A stretch of 64,000 nucleotides of DNA. Origin: Phyllobacterium bourgognense (GTDB taxonomy: Bacteria; Pseudomonadota; Alphaproteobacteria; Rhizobiales; Rhizobiaceae). Below the pieces are notes generated by a model. The model was not told where the DNA came from, made no database searches, and worked only from the letters and a program-made list of their open reading frames with translations. This document shows, piece by piece, positions 1 to 8,550 of the stretch (positions within the stretch are counted from its first letter, which is position 1; each line of letters starts with the position of its first letter). The position numbers were made by a program, and so were the translations under genes. Location of the stretch: positions 186,001-250,000 of the forward strand of contig NZ_QPJM01000001.1 of NCBI RefSeq assembly GCF_003337575.1, in the 5' to 3' direction.

Positions 1-324
1 GCTGCATGCAAGACCCAGCGGACCCACCGAGCTGTTGCTGGCGATCATCAACGGCACGTGCGGATGCTTGTCTTCGCCCTGCGTCGGGCTGCGGGTTGCC
101 GGATGACAGTTGATGCAGCGCGGATGCGTCAGGACGCGGCTTGCCTCTTCGAAGATGGCTTTCGAGCGCGCGCTGGTGTCCGTTATCGCATCGAAATCGG
201 AGACGGCCTTCAGCGCCCCGGCACCCGATGTCTCGGCGTTGCCCTGCAAGGGTCCAAGAATGACAAATGTTCCGGCTGTCGCGAGAACGGATGCAATCGC
301 AATGGCGGCAAAACGCATGGCCAT
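1..324 (-). CDS. c-type cytochrome, partial (3' end beyond window)
   Basis: First 108 codons of a gene that runs off the left edge. It begins two bases after the stop of the molybdopterin subunit, with a GAGGGTG ribosome site inside that gene's end. Residues 4-30 form a signal peptide or anchor. A single CINCH haem motif sits at residues 70-74, with a His-rich stretch soon after (KHPHV). Known context: isoquinoline/aldehyde oxidoreductases of this class often pass electrons to a membrane or periplasmic cytochrome c encoded next door. I infer it is the electron acceptor of the complex encoded by the two upstream genes. It is not in the supplied reading frames because it lacks its stop; I read it directly. 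An ATG two codons later (318) is an alternative start. Confidence 0.8.
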   Translation of the reverse strand, partial: MAMRFAAIAIASVLATAGTFVILGPLQGNAETSGAGALKAVSDFDAITDTSARSKAIFEEASRVLTHPRCINCHPATRSPTQGEDKHPHVPLMIASNSSVGPLGLACS

Positions 325-326
325 GG

Positions 327-2483
327 TCACACCCTCTGGAATTCGTGCTGGTCGATCGGCAGCGACCGCAGCCGCTTGCCGGTGGCCGCAAAGATCGCGT
401 TGAACAGCGACGGAGCAACGCCGGGCGTGCCAACCTCGCCTATACCGCCTGGCGCTTCCGAACTCGGCACGATGTATACCTCGATCTTCGGTGTCTCATG
501 GATGCGCAACACGGGGGAGTCGTCGAAGTTGCTCTCGACAACAGCTCCGTTCTGGACGGTCAGGCGTCCGTAGAGTGCCGCGCTGAGGCCATAGACGATG
601 CCGCTCAATATCTGGGCGTCTACCGTGTCCGGATTGACGACCTGGCCACAATCGACTGCGCAGACGATGCGCTCGACCTTGGGTTTTCCATCGTCCCCGA
701 CGCTGACTTCAGAAATCATTGCGGCAAAGCTGCCGAAATCCTCCGAAAGGGCGATGCCCCGTCCTTTGCCTTGGGGCAGGGCATTTGACCAGCCGGCTTT
801 TTCGGCGGCCAGATCAAGAGCACCCAGGAGACGCGGCTTGTGCTGGAGCAGGCGCTTGCGGTACTCGAGCGGATCGATTTTGGCGGCGCTGGCCAGTTCG
901 TCGATGCTGCCTTCGATCGGAAAGATGTTGCGCGTAGCGCCGACACCGCGCCAGTTGCCCGTCAACATTCCGTCCGGGGCTTCATGGCGCACGAACTCTG
1001 TGAATTTGTTCGGGATCGCGTAGGACGACTCTGCACCGCCCATGATGTCGAGATCGATGCCATCTTTGGTAAAGGCCGGCAGCCAGCGTGCCATGACGGC
1101 GGGGCCGATCACGCGGTGACGCCATGAAACGGGCATGCCGTCCGGACCGAGCGTCGCGGTGACCTTGCTGTAATTCAGGTAGCGATAACAGTCGTGGCGG
1201 ATGTCTTCCTCGCGGCTCCAGGTCACTTTCACCGGGCCATCCACCTGTTTTGCGATCTTCGCCGCCAGAATGACGCCATCGACGTCGAGCCTGCGGCCAA
1301 AACCGCCACCGAGAAGCTGGTTGTGAACCATCACCTTGTCCACCGGCAGACCTGTGACGTCGGCTACAGCCTGCCGCGCACGCCCCGCCACCTGCGTACC
1401 GGTCCACACGTCGCAGCTGTCCTTGCGCACGTGAAGGGTGCAGTTCATCGGCTCCATTGCCGAATGGGTGAGGATCGGCATGCGGTAGACAAATTCATGA
1501 ACGGGCCCGTGTTCGGCCTCGGCCTTGACGACATCGCCTTCATTTATATGAGGCAGGGCCTTGCCGCCGTTCGTCGCATCCTCCACGCGCTTCTCGAGTT
1601 CGGCCGAGGTGAGATCGCCGCTCGGACCCGGATCCCACTCGATGGAAAGCGCCGCAAGCCCCTTGCGGGCGGCACCGGTATTGTCGGCCACGACCGCAAC
1701 CGCGTCCTCGATGCGGACCACCTGCTTGACACCTTTGACCGCCATTGCAGGCTTGTCATCGACGCTGCGCAGCTTGCCGCCGAAGTGGGGACAGATCGCG
1801 ATTGCGGCGTAGGACACGCCTTCCGGACGGGCGTCGATGCCGAATTTTGCAGTACCGTTCACTTTCTGCGGGCTATCAAGGCGCCGGATGGCCTGGCCGA
1901 TAACCTTGAAGCTCGATGCCGGCTTCAGTGGCACATCCTGTGGAACGGTCTCAGCAGCAGCGGCCCGAATTAGGCTGCCATAGGCCGCGCTGCGTCCGCT
2001 CGCGGCGTGAACGACCTCTCCGGCCTCGGCCGTGCACGTATCTGGCGCAACGTCCCAACCACGCGCTGCGGTGTTGATCAGCACCATACGGGCGCTGGCA
2101 CCGGCCTTGCGCATCTGCTCGTAAACGCCGCGAATGGAGAGTGAACCGCCGGTGATCTGGTCGCCCAGCAACGGGTTTGCGTAACGGGTGGGATCAGCAG
2201 GTGCATGCTCCAGCACTACCTGGTCGAGGGAGACTTCCAGTTCTTCGGCGAGCAGCATCGCTATGGACGTATAGATGCCTTGCCCCATCTCCGCGGCTGG
2301 CATGATGAGAACAATTTTGCCGTCGGCAGGAATGCGAATGAAGGGGTTTGGTTCAAACCCGGCTGCGGCAGCTGAAGAAATCGACGGCCGCAAGCCGAAA
2401 ACGAGGCCGGCGCCAGTGAGCGATACGCCGATCAGAAAGTGGCGGCGCGAAACGGAAACATTGACTTTGTTGTGAATGGACAT
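327..2483 (-). CDS. Molybdopterin-binding oxidoreductase large subunit (isoquinoline 1-oxidoreductase beta-like)
   Basis: Large catalytic subunit of a xanthine-oxidase family molybdenum hydroxylase, about 718 residues. The ATG at 2483 gives a twin-arginine signal (SRRHFLIG, residues 12-19) followed by a hydrophobic stretch and small residues, so it is probably exported folded; the longer frame to 2666 would bury this signal. Family motifs seen include MGQGIY near the start of the first Moco domain, LGGGFGRR in the middle, and GGIGEVGTPGVAP near the C-terminus, where the catalytic Glu lies in this family. The start lies 4 bases after the small-subunit stop, so the two are co-transcribed. Substrate cannot be told from sequence: quinoline-type heterocycles and aldehydes are the known range of the family. 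Confidence 0.88.
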   Translation of the reverse strand: MSIHNKVNVSVSRRHFLIGVSLTGAGLVFGLRPSISSAAAAGFEPNPFIRIPADGKIVLIMPAAEMGQGIYTSIAMLLAEELEVSLDQVVLEHAPADPTRYANPLLGDQITGGSLSIRGVYEQMRKAGASARMVLINTAARGWDVAPDTCTAEAGEVVHAASGRSAAYGSLIRAAAAETVPQDVPLKPASSFKVIGQAIRRLDSPQKVNGTAKFGIDARPEGVSYAAIAICPHFGGKLRSVDDKPAMAVKGVKQVVRIEDAVAVVADNTGAARKGLAALSIEWDPGPSGDLTSAELEKRVEDATNGGKALPHINEGDVVKAEAEHGPVHEFVYRMPILTHSAMEPMNCTLHVRKDSCDVWTGTQVAGRARQAVADVTGLPVDKVMVHNQLLGGGFGRRLDVDGVILAAKIAKQVDGPVKVTWSREEDIRHDCYRYLNYSKVTATLGPDGMPVSWRHRVIGPAVMARWLPAFTKDGIDLDIMGGAESSYAIPNKFTEFVRHEAPDGMLTGNWRGVGATRNIFPIEGSIDELASAAKIDPLEYRKRLLQHKPRLLGALDLAAEKAGWSNALPQGKGRGIALSEDFGSFAAMISEVSVGDDGKPKVERIVCAVDCGQVVNPDTVDAQILSGIVYGLSAALYGRLTVQNGAVVESNFDDSPVLRIHETPKIEVYIVPSSEAPGGIGEVGTPGVAPSLFNAIFAATGKRLRSLPIDQHEFQRV

Positions 2484-2487
2484 CGCA

Positions 2488-2946
2488 TCACCCCGCCTTC
2501 GCCGCCTGCTTGATGGCTGCTCGAATGCGCGGATAGGTGCCGCATCGACAGATATTTCCAGCCATGACCGCATCAATATCGTCGTCAGTCGGCGATGGAT
2601 TGGCAGCAAGGAGGGCAGTCGCGGACATAATCTGTCCGGACTGACAGTAACCGCACTGGACGACATCGATGTCCAGCCAGGCCTTCTGTATCCGCGCGCC
2701 TTCGGCTGTATCGCCGATAGCTTCGATTGTGGTGACAGTCTTGCCTACCGCCTCTGCGACCGGCATGACGCACGACCGCACCGGCATGCCATCCACATGC
2801 ACGGTGCAGGCACCGCACATGGCAATGCCACAGCCGAATTTCGTGCCGGTAAGACCTATGGTGTCGCGAAGAACCCATAGAAGTGGAATGTCGTCATCCA
2901 CATCGACGGCATAGTCATTGCCATTGACCATAAGATTATGTGACAT
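2488..2946 (-). CDS. (2Fe-2S) small subunit of the molybdenum hydroxylase (IorA-like)
   Basis: Small electron-transfer subunit of 152 residues. The plant-type ferredoxin cluster ligands are visible as C39, C44, C47 and C59; the second, helical 2Fe-2S domain has C98, C101, C133 and C135 (CGYCQSGQ and CRCGTYPR). This two-domain arrangement and length are typical of IorA/CoxS proteins. It has no signal peptide of its own, which fits export as a passenger of the Tat signal on the neighbouring large subunit. It is the first gene of the minus-strand operon. No obvious strong Shine-Dalgarno is present before the ATG at 2946. Confidence 0.9.
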   Translation of the reverse strand: MSHNLMVNGNDYAVDVDDDIPLLWVLRDTIGLTGTKFGCGIAMCGACTVHVDGMPVRSCVMPVAEAVGKTVTTIEAIGDTAEGARIQKAWLDIDVVQCGYCQSGQIMSATALLAANPSPTDDDIDAVMAGNICRCGTYPRIRAAIKQAAKAG

Positions 2947-3112
2947 CTGAAACCCGGCTGACAGCCGTCCCCGACTAACTTGCAGCAGTTATTAAAAGTA
3001 GCCGAGATAGTCCAAGACGGCAAGCTTTGAGCTCAGATGCCCGCGTTTTTACTTTGTGTCGACGGTTTCTCTAAGTAGTTCGATGTATGCTACTGGCCAG
3101 ATTACATGGCTA

Positions 3113-4015
3113 TCAGCGCAATGGAATCCATAGCGGGCTCTTCCATGCTTTTAGCTCGTCGAGAAAGACCAGCAGTTTCGCCGGAAGATAGCGGCGGGTA
3201 GGATAGACGGCATGCACGAAGATCTCCGGCGATGACCAGTCCGGCAGCAGGCGGATAAGTTCGCCGCGTTTGATCTGTTCGTCGCAATAGGTCGACGGCA
3301 AAAGGCCGATCCCGTGGCCACGATAGGTGAACGCAGCGACCGACTGGAAATCCCTGCTTGATAGCGGTCCCGATACATGCAGCTTCAGGGATTTGCGTCC
3401 GTTGACCAGATGCCATTCCGCCTCATTGTTGCGGCCGTTGAGCAGGATGCACCTATGGTCCTTCAAATCCTCCGGTTTTTCCGGAGCCGTCCGGCCTTCG
3501 AGATAGTCCGGTGCCGCGACGACATAGCGGACGCTTTTGCCGATCCTTTGCGTGACGATCGTTGAATCGCGCAACTCTCCGAAGCGAATGCCGACGTCGA
3601 CATTCTCCGCGATCAGATCGACGAAGAGGTTTGTGATGAATAGATCGACCTCGATGCGCGGGTGTCTTTTCAGGAAAGCGGAGAGAAACGCATAAAATGG
3701 TTCCTGCCCCATGAGCACAGGCACCGAGATTTTCAGCAGGCCTTCCGGCTGTTTTTGTGTTTGGGTCAGAACCTGCTCGGCATCGAATAACTGGCTGAGA
3801 GGTTCGCTGCACTGACTGTAGTAGGCGCGGCCCTGTAGCGTCAGCGTCAGCTTGCGGGTCGTGCGCTGGATCAAGGTGACCCCGAGCTGGTCTTCGAGCG
3901 CGGAGACTTTGCGGCTGACGGTCGATACCGGCATCCCAAGCGAGCGAGCGGCGCGGCTGAAACTCCCGAACTGCGCAACCTTCACGAAAACCGCGATATC
4001 GTTCAAATCCGTCAT
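3113..4015 (-). CDS. LysR-family transcriptional regulator
   Basis: About 300 residues with the N-terminal LysR winged helix (DLNDIAVFVKVAQFGSFSRAA, then the recognition helix STVSRKVSALEDQLG and the wing RTTRKLTLT), followed by a two-lobed effector domain. The frame can be extended two codons to a TTG at 4021; I prefer the ATG at 4015 (MTDLND), although neither has a clear ribosome site. It is divergent from the SDR-RidA pair, with a palindrome between them, so it most likely controls those genes and itself. It resembles the AaeR/CrgA-like branch of LysR proteins that sit next to oxidoreductases. The inducer is unknown. Confidence 0.88.
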   Translation of the reverse strand: MTDLNDIAVFVKVAQFGSFSRAARSLGMPVSTVSRKVSALEDQLGVTLIQRTTRKLTLTLQGRAYYSQCSEPLSQLFDAEQVLTQTQKQPEGLLKISVPVLMGQEPFYAFLSAFLKRHPRIEVDLFITNLFVDLIAENVDVGIRFGELRDSTIVTQRIGKSVRYVVAAPDYLEGRTAPEKPEDLKDHRCILLNGRNNEAEWHLVNGRKSLKLHVSGPLSSRDFQSVAAFTYRGHGIGLLPSTYCDEQIKRGELIRLLPDWSSPEIFVHAVYPTRRYLPAKLLVFLDELKAWKSPLWIPLR

Positions 4016-4034
4016 AAACAAGATTTTTGCATAA

Positions 4035-4062
4035 ATGGAAAATAGATTCCAGATATTTCCAT
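4035..4062. promoter_or_regulatory. Inverted repeat in LysR/SDR divergent promoter region
   Basis: Arms atggaaaata (4035-4044) and atatttccat (4053-4062) are inverted copies with 7 perfectly matching outer bases. They lie 20 bases before the LysR start and about 80 before the SDR start. LysR proteins usually bind interrupted palindromes with a T-N11-A core between divergent genes, so this is the likely operator. The assignment is inferred. Confidence 0.55.
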
Positions 4063-4140
4063 CTAATCGCGCAATAGGGTCCCGGCCATATTCATCGGCA
4101 ACAAGCGCAATTGCTGCGCTAGCAACCGATGGAGATTAAA

Positions 4141-4866
4141 ATGCCAACACCTAAAACTGTTATCGTCACGGGCGCCTCCCAGGGTATCGGCGCAGGCATC
4201 GTCAAAGCCTTTGCCGAACGCGGCTACAACGTCGTCGCGACTTCCCGCCAGGTAACGTCGTCAGATGCCTTTCGGGCTTCTGATCAGATTGCTGTCGTCG
4301 ATGGTGATATTGGTGATCCCGAGACGGCAAGGCGCGTTGCAGAGACCGCAATCAGCCGGTTCGGCTTGATCGATGCTCTGGTCAACAATGCCGGCATCTT
4401 CTACACCAAGCCGTTCATCGACTATACGATGGACGACTTCAGGAAGCTGTCCTCGACCAATCTCGAAGGGTTCATCCACCTGACCCAACGGGTCGTCAAG
4501 CAGATGTTGGCGCAGAAGTCCGGCGGCAGCATCGTCAGCATCACCACGCCATTGATCGATCATCCGATCGCCGGCCTCTCCGCCTCGGTCCCCATGATGA
4601 CCAAGGGCGGGATCGATGCAATCTCCAAGAACATCGCAATGGAATATGCAAGCGATGGCATCCGGGTTAACACGGTCGCTCCCGGCGTGGTCGACACACC
4701 GTTACACAAGGACAACCCGAAGGACTTCCTGCGGACCTTGTCGCCGATGGCGAGCATTTCCACCGTCAAGGAAATCGTCGATGCGGTCGTCTTCCTGACG
4801 GAAGCTCCGCATATAACCGGGGAGGTGCTGCACGTTGATGGCGGCGCACATCTGGGCAAATGGTAA
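4141..4866 (+). CDS. Short-chain dehydrogenase/reductase family protein lacking the catalytic Tyr
   Basis: A Rossmann protein of 241 residues. The start at 4141 is chosen because GGAG (4131-4134) lies six bases before it; the upstream in-frame ATG at 4129 overlaps that site. The nucleotide-binding TGASQGIG is at residues 10-17 and NNAG at 82-85. The usual YxxxK pair is not intact: Lys is at 155 but position 151, where Tyr should be, is Pro (VPMMTKGG). I recall a subgroup of SDRs with VPMxTKGG here, so this is probably a subgroup trait and not a recent mutation. It may bind NAD(P)H yet use other chemistry or be regulatory. Its last 7 bases overlap the RidA gene. Confidence 0.85.
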   Translation: MPTPKTVIVTGASQGIGAGIVKAFAERGYNVVATSRQVTSSDAFRASDQIAVVDGDIGDPETARRVAETAISRFGLIDALVNNAGIFYTKPFIDYTMDDFRKLSSTNLEGFIHLTQRVVKQMLAQKSGGSIVSITTPLIDHPIAGLSASVPMMTKGGIDAISKNIAMEYASDGIRVNTVAPGVVDTPLHKDNPKDFLRTLSPMASISTVKEIVDAVVFLTEAPHITGEVLHVDGGAHLGKW

Positions 4867-5348
4867 ACCACACGAAAGCATCAGCAGCCGGTGCAGAACA
4901 GCGGCTGCAGGAACTGGGCATCACGCTTCCACCACCGCCCACTCCCTTCGGCGCCTATGTGGAGGCCGTGACGATCGGGAACCTCGTCTTCTTCAGTGGC
5001 ATGTTGCCTGTCATCGATCGCGTGCCCCAGTTCATCGGACGCGTTGGGGGTGAACTCACCGCGGAGGACGGCCGCAAGGCCGCGGAAGTGGCCACGTTGA
5101 GCGCACTGTCGGCAGTGAGAGACCATCTTGGTTCTCTCGACAAGGTCAAGGCCGTCGCAAAGCTTGGTGTCTACATCGCCACCGAAGGTGATTTCAGAGA
5201 TCATCCGAAAGTCGCGGACGGAGCATCCGAGTTGCTGCTGAAGGTCTTCGGGGAGCAAAAGCTCTCCGGCCGCGTCGTACTCGGTGTTGCAAGCCTGCCG
5301 CTTGGCCTGCCGATCGAGATTGAACTCGTCGTCGAGGTTGAGGCTTGA
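4860..5348 (+). CDS. RidA/YjgF/YER057c/UK114 family protein
   Basis: 162 residues of the RidA fold, with the family features FGAYVEAVTIGNLVFFSGMLP near the N-terminus and a C-terminal stretch (LPLGLPIEIELVVEVEA) matching the domain end. RidA proteins deaminate reactive enamine/imine intermediates; several operon-linked members act in catabolic pathways. The ATG at 4860 is inside the end of the SDR gene (ATGGTAA), so translation is coupled and both products probably serve one pathway under the divergent LysR regulator. The catalytic Arg typical of true RidA deaminases is not clearly present, so it may be one of the Rid subfamilies of unknown activity. Confidence 0.85.
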   Translation: MVNHTKASAAGAEQRLQELGITLPPPPTPFGAYVEAVTIGNLVFFSGMLPVIDRVPQFIGRVGGELTAEDGRKAAEVATLSALSAVRDHLGSLDKVKAVAKLGVYIATEGDFRDHPKVADGASELLLKVFGEQKLSGRVVLGVASLPLGLPIEIELVVEVEA

Positions 5349-5571
5349 ATGGGGTGGCCCGCCACGGGGGAGTGGTGGGCTGCTCCCATGCCAAAATTCA
5401 TTCAAACATTTGTCGTTGCATAAACGGGTTGGTAACCAACATTCTTCATTGTCCATAAAGTCAGCATGACGGCGGAAGCCAGGTTTTACGTCTTGTGGCC
5501 TCAGTTTTGCCACGGGAATAGGGTTTTGCGCAGGCTGACGCGTTGATGTCCAAGCGTGGGTTGCGTGTATC

Positions 5572-6840
5572 ATGGGGTTTGCAGTCAGATCCGCCCGGGG
5601 CTTTGCGCCTTCTGGCGAGAAGGGCCTTTATCGTGGCCGCCGGTTGCTGTCCGCTGGCTTGCTCGCGGGTGTCAGTGCCGCGGCTTCGCTCGGCGCGCTT
5701 GCCGCGGTGGCAACCATGCAGGGCGCTTTCGGCTCGCATGCCGCGGGTAGCGGCGCCTTCAGTCGGGCAGAGCGGGCATTTTCGGCGCCTTCCATCGCGC
5801 TCGTCAGTTCTTTGGACACTTTACCCAAAACCTCGAAGTTTCCGCGCGTTCCGGAGCTGAAACACACGGCCTGGCAGGTCAGCACGATGGACGAAGGCTC
5901 GGTGATTTTACCGACCGGAGAGATCAGTGTCATCGCGCAGCCGAAGTCCAAGGTGGTAGCTGCCGTTCATCATCCATTGGCCGCCGAGTCATTCGGTGCG
6001 CGTTTTGATGTGGTGCGGGCCGGACCTTTGGCCGAAGATGCCTTTGGCGCCCGCGCTTCCGGTATCGATACGGTGCAGGTCGCCTCGATCCAGACCTACA
6101 CCGCTTTTGACGCGGCGCCCCCTGTGGCTGCGCCTTCCGCTCCAGCGCCTGCAATTGCTGTGGCTGCCTTGCAGGACGCACCGCCGCCGGTCGGGACCTC
6201 GCCGCAAGGGCCGTTCAGCCTCGTGCTCGCCGAGGAGGAACCAGCCGCTGAGGATGACCTGGCTGCGGTGCCGTTGCCGGGGATAAGGCCACGCCGGGCG
6301 GCGGACGATATGGTACTGCCTTCGACGAAAGCCCTCAAGCGGGCTGCCCCGCAAATGCTGGCCTATGCGCCGCAGGACAATGCCATTCAGGACAATGCGC
6401 CGAGCTACCGGCCTGCGCCTTTCTTTGCTTCGCGCGGTCGCACGGCGATCTACAGTATCGAGGCGAAAACCGTCTACCTGCCGAATGGCGAGCGTCTGGA
6501 AGCGCATTCGGGACTCGGGCCGATGCTCGACAATCCGCGCTATGTCCACAAGAGGATGCGCGGCGCCACACCGCCGCATACATACAATCTCACGATGCGC
6601 GAGAAGCTTTTCCACGGCGTTGAGGCAATCAGGCTCAATCCTGTCGAACCGGGCAAGATCTTCGGGCGCGACGGGCTTCTGGCACATACGTATATGCTAG
6701 GCCCGCGCGGCGATTCCAACGGCTGCGTGTCGATCAAGGACTACCGCCGCTTTCTCGCCGCCTTCAAGCGGGGCGAGATCACGCAGCTCGTCGTCGTCGC
6801 CCGCATGCCGGGCGGGTCGTCGCGTATCGCCTCCAGATAA
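5572..6840 (+). CDS. DUF2778 domain protein (L,D-transpeptidase-like, Tlde1-related)
   Basis: 422 residues. An N-terminal basic stretch and one hydrophobic segment (about residues 24-50) suggest a membrane anchor or uncleaved signal. A long Pro/Ala-rich linker follows (roughly 180-310). The C-terminal DUF2778 domain holds the probable active site: H372 and C385 in the motif HTYMLGPRGDSNGC, with TYNLTMREKL before it. DUF2778 is the domain of the type VI effector Tlde1, an L,D-carboxypeptidase/transpeptidase exchange enzyme, but there are no T6SS genes nearby and the anchored form is common in Rhizobiales. I infer a periplasmic peptidoglycan-modifying role. The ATG has only a poor ribosome site. 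Confidence 0.75.
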   Translation: MGFAVRSARGFAPSGEKGLYRGRRLLSAGLLAGVSAAASLGALAAVATMQGAFGSHAAGSGAFSRAERAFSAPSIALVSSLDTLPKTSKFPRVPELKHTAWQVSTMDEGSVILPTGEISVIAQPKSKVVAAVHHPLAAESFGARFDVVRAGPLAEDAFGARASGIDTVQVASIQTYTAFDAAPPVAAPSAPAPAIAVAALQDAPPPVGTSPQGPFSLVLAEEEPAAEDDLAAVPLPGIRPRRAADDMVLPSTKALKRAAPQMLAYAPQDNAIQDNAPSYRPAPFFASRGRTAIYSIEAKTVYLPNGERLEAHSGLGPMLDNPRYVHKRMRGATPPHTYNLTMREKLFHGVEAIRLNPVEPGKIFGRDGLLAHTYMLGPRGDSNGCVSIKDYRRFLAAFKRGEITQLVVVARMPGGSSRIASR

Positions 6841-6858
6841 CTGACGCGCATCGCCGAT

Positions 6859-7152
6859 CTATCCGAGCGAGGCGATGATCTCGCGATAGGCTGCTTCGGG
6901 GAAGGCCTTCAGGGTTTTGGTGCGCACATTGCCTTTCATGCCAAGGGAAAGAGCGAACCGCGCCATGACCGCATCATCGGACGCCTCGCCGATCACTACC
7001 ATGTCGTATTCGCCCATGGTGAGGTAGAATTCCTTTAAGGAACCGCCCATCTCGCTGAGCAGTTTTCTTGCTGCATCGAGCCTTGCCGGCGAATCGCGTA
7101 TATTCTTCACGCCGAGCTCGGTCCAGTTGATCAACATCACGTAAGTGGTCAT
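6859..7152 (-). CDS. GYD domain-containing protein
   Basis: 97-residue protein of the GYD family, named after a short motif that reads GEYD here (residues about 47-50, LTMGEYDMVVIGEA). The fold is a ferredoxin-like alpha+beta barrel; the biochemical role of the family is unknown. The start is supported by GGGAGG a few bases before the ATG. It is the last gene of the minus-strand stress cluster, about 100 bases after the GFA gene, and faces the DUF2778 gene end-to-end with an 18-base gap. Confidence 0.85.
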   Translation of the reverse strand: MTTYVMLINWTELGVKNIRDSPARLDAARKLLSEMGGSLKEFYLTMGEYDMVVIGEASDDAVMARFALSLGMKGNVRTKTLKAFPEAAYREIIASLG

Positions 7153-7256
7153 GGCAAACCTCCCACGCGGTCCGGCTCACACCGGAGGCCGCGAAATGAT
7201 CCGCCCTCCGCCTTAAGCGACTATACGCCTGTTGCCGCCGGTCAACAATCAAACCC

Positions 7257-7670
7257 TTAGGTCGGCGGCATCTTGTCGAATTTCGGCAGGGCTGGGTCGA
7301 GGTGGTCCCATGCATACCCGGCGGCTGCCCAGGAAACCAACTGTGGCTTGTATCGGCCAGGATCATCAAGGCTGCCCGCACGCACGACGAAATAGTCCGG
7401 CATATCTGGAAAAATCATATAGACCGGCGATCCGCAGGTGGGGCAGAATGCGCGGCTTTTTACAGTTCCGTCGTCGCCAGTCGCGTCCCAGAACGTCGCT
7501 TCGCCTTCAACCTTTACCCTGGCCCGCGGGAATGTCAGATGGGAGGCGTGGCCGGTGCCGCTTTCATGCTGGCATTGGCGGCACTGGCAATCGAGCATGA
7601 CGACCGGTTCGGCGGAAATTTGATAACGGATCGCGCCGCAAGCGCATCCGCCCGTATAAGCTTCGCTCAT
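7257..7670 (-). CDS. GFA family (glutathione-dependent formaldehyde-activating-like) zinc protein
   Basis: 137 residues. Zinc ligands of the Gfa/CENP-V fold are visible: C9 and C11 (GGCACGAIRY), C28, C30 and C33 (CQCRQC), and C76 and C79 (FCPTCG). The founding enzyme catalyses formation of S-hydroxymethylglutathione, but most family members of this size have no proven substrate. AAGGAG stands before the ATG. It follows the DUF899 gene on the same strand after 68 bases, so it may share its transcript. Confidence 0.85.
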   Translation of the reverse strand: MSEAYTGGCACGAIRYQISAEPVVMLDCQCRQCQHESGTGHASHLTFPRARVKVEGEATFWDATGDDGTVKSRAFCPTCGSPVYMIFPDMPDYFVVRAGSLDDPGRYKPQLVSWAAAGYAWDHLDPALPKFDKMPPT

Positions 7671-7738
7671 TCTAATCTCCTTTGATGAATTCCGGGATCG
7701 GCCGTGCCCGCGCTACCGCCACAAGCACGAAACTTTGC

Positions 7739-8497
7739 TCAGTTGTTGTATTCGTCGTGGCGGCGCCACCAGACGCCTTTTTCGTTTCGTCCCTTGGGTG
7801 CGCGGTCGAGCCATTGATACATGGCCCAGATGCCGTCGACCCCGCGCGCATAGGCGGAATAGGTGTGATAGACGACGCCGTCTTCGAGCACGAAGGCACT
7901 TATGCCCGGCCTCTCGCGTGCGTACGTAGCCGTATCTGTGCCGGCCATGGTTGCGAATATATCCTCCCCTTCGGAGCCGTCGTCACCGGCTGGCGCGGGC
8001 TCCTCACGCACGTAGTTGTATTCGATGGTGCCTTTGCGCTGCTGCTCTTCGGTGAACGTGACGTGGAAGTCCGGGTTGAAGTCGCTGCCGAATGAAGACG
8101 CCCAGGGGAAAGTCCAACCCATACGCTGTTTGAACGCCTGCAATTTGGCAAGCGGCGCCCGCGACACGGCGGCAAGCGTTACATCGTGATTGGCGAGGTG
8201 AACGACGGAGCCGTTGAAGCCGTCGGCGATCGCCGAACAAGAAGGACACCCCGCCTTGTAGTCGGGCCCGAACATGAAGTGATAGATGATCAACTGCGAG
8301 CGCCCTTTGAATAGATCTGCAAGCGACGCACGGCCTTCGTCTGTATCGAATTGGTAGTCCTTGTCGATCCTGACCCATGGCAACGCCTGCCTTCGCTGTG
8401 CGATCTCGTCACTGCGGCGCGTCAGCTGTTTTTCGTCCTCGAGCAGCGCAAGCCGGGCTGCAAGCCACTCATCGCGTGAAACGACTGGATTCTTCAT
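7739..8497 (-). CDS. DUF899 family thioredoxin-fold protein
   Basis: About 252 residues. The ATG at 8497 is chosen because AGGAGGT lies directly before it; the frame could otherwise open at 8620. The protein matches the DUF899 family, with the opening VSRDEWLAAR, a thioredoxin-like segment containing AGCPSCSAIADG (a CPSC pair where thioredoxins have CxxC), and the C-terminal DGVVYHTYSAYARG block. Such proteins are predicted peroxiredoxin-like or thiol reductases but have not been characterised. In rhizobia and actinobacteria they often stand with SRPBCC and ArsR genes, exactly as seen here, 53 bases after SRPBCC gene 8551-9036. Confidence 0.87.
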   Translation of the reverse strand: MKNPVVSRDEWLAARLALLEDEKQLTRRSDEIAQRRQALPWVRIDKDYQFDTDEGRASLADLFKGRSQLIIYHFMFGPDYKAGCPSCSAIADGFNGSVVHLANHDVTLAAVSRAPLAKLQAFKQRMGWTFPWASSFGSDFNPDFHVTFTEEQQRKGTIEYNYVREEPAPAGDDGSEGEDIFATMAGTDTATYARERPGISAFVLEDGVVYHTYSAYARGVDGIWAMYQWLDRAPKGRNEKGVWWRRHDEYNN

Positions 8498-8550
8498 AGC
8501 TACCTCCTGTTGAGATGCCTTTCCAACGTCTGATGCAATCGATCGTTGCG

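Noticed and set aside
1194-1973. 259-codon plus-strand frame
   Set aside because: Antisense shadow of the molybdopterin subunit, a frequent effect of high GC third positions.
5349-5400. Possible terminator after RidA (GGCCCGCCAC...GTGGTGGGCT)
   Set aside because: The stem needs a G-U pair and there is no T-run after it.
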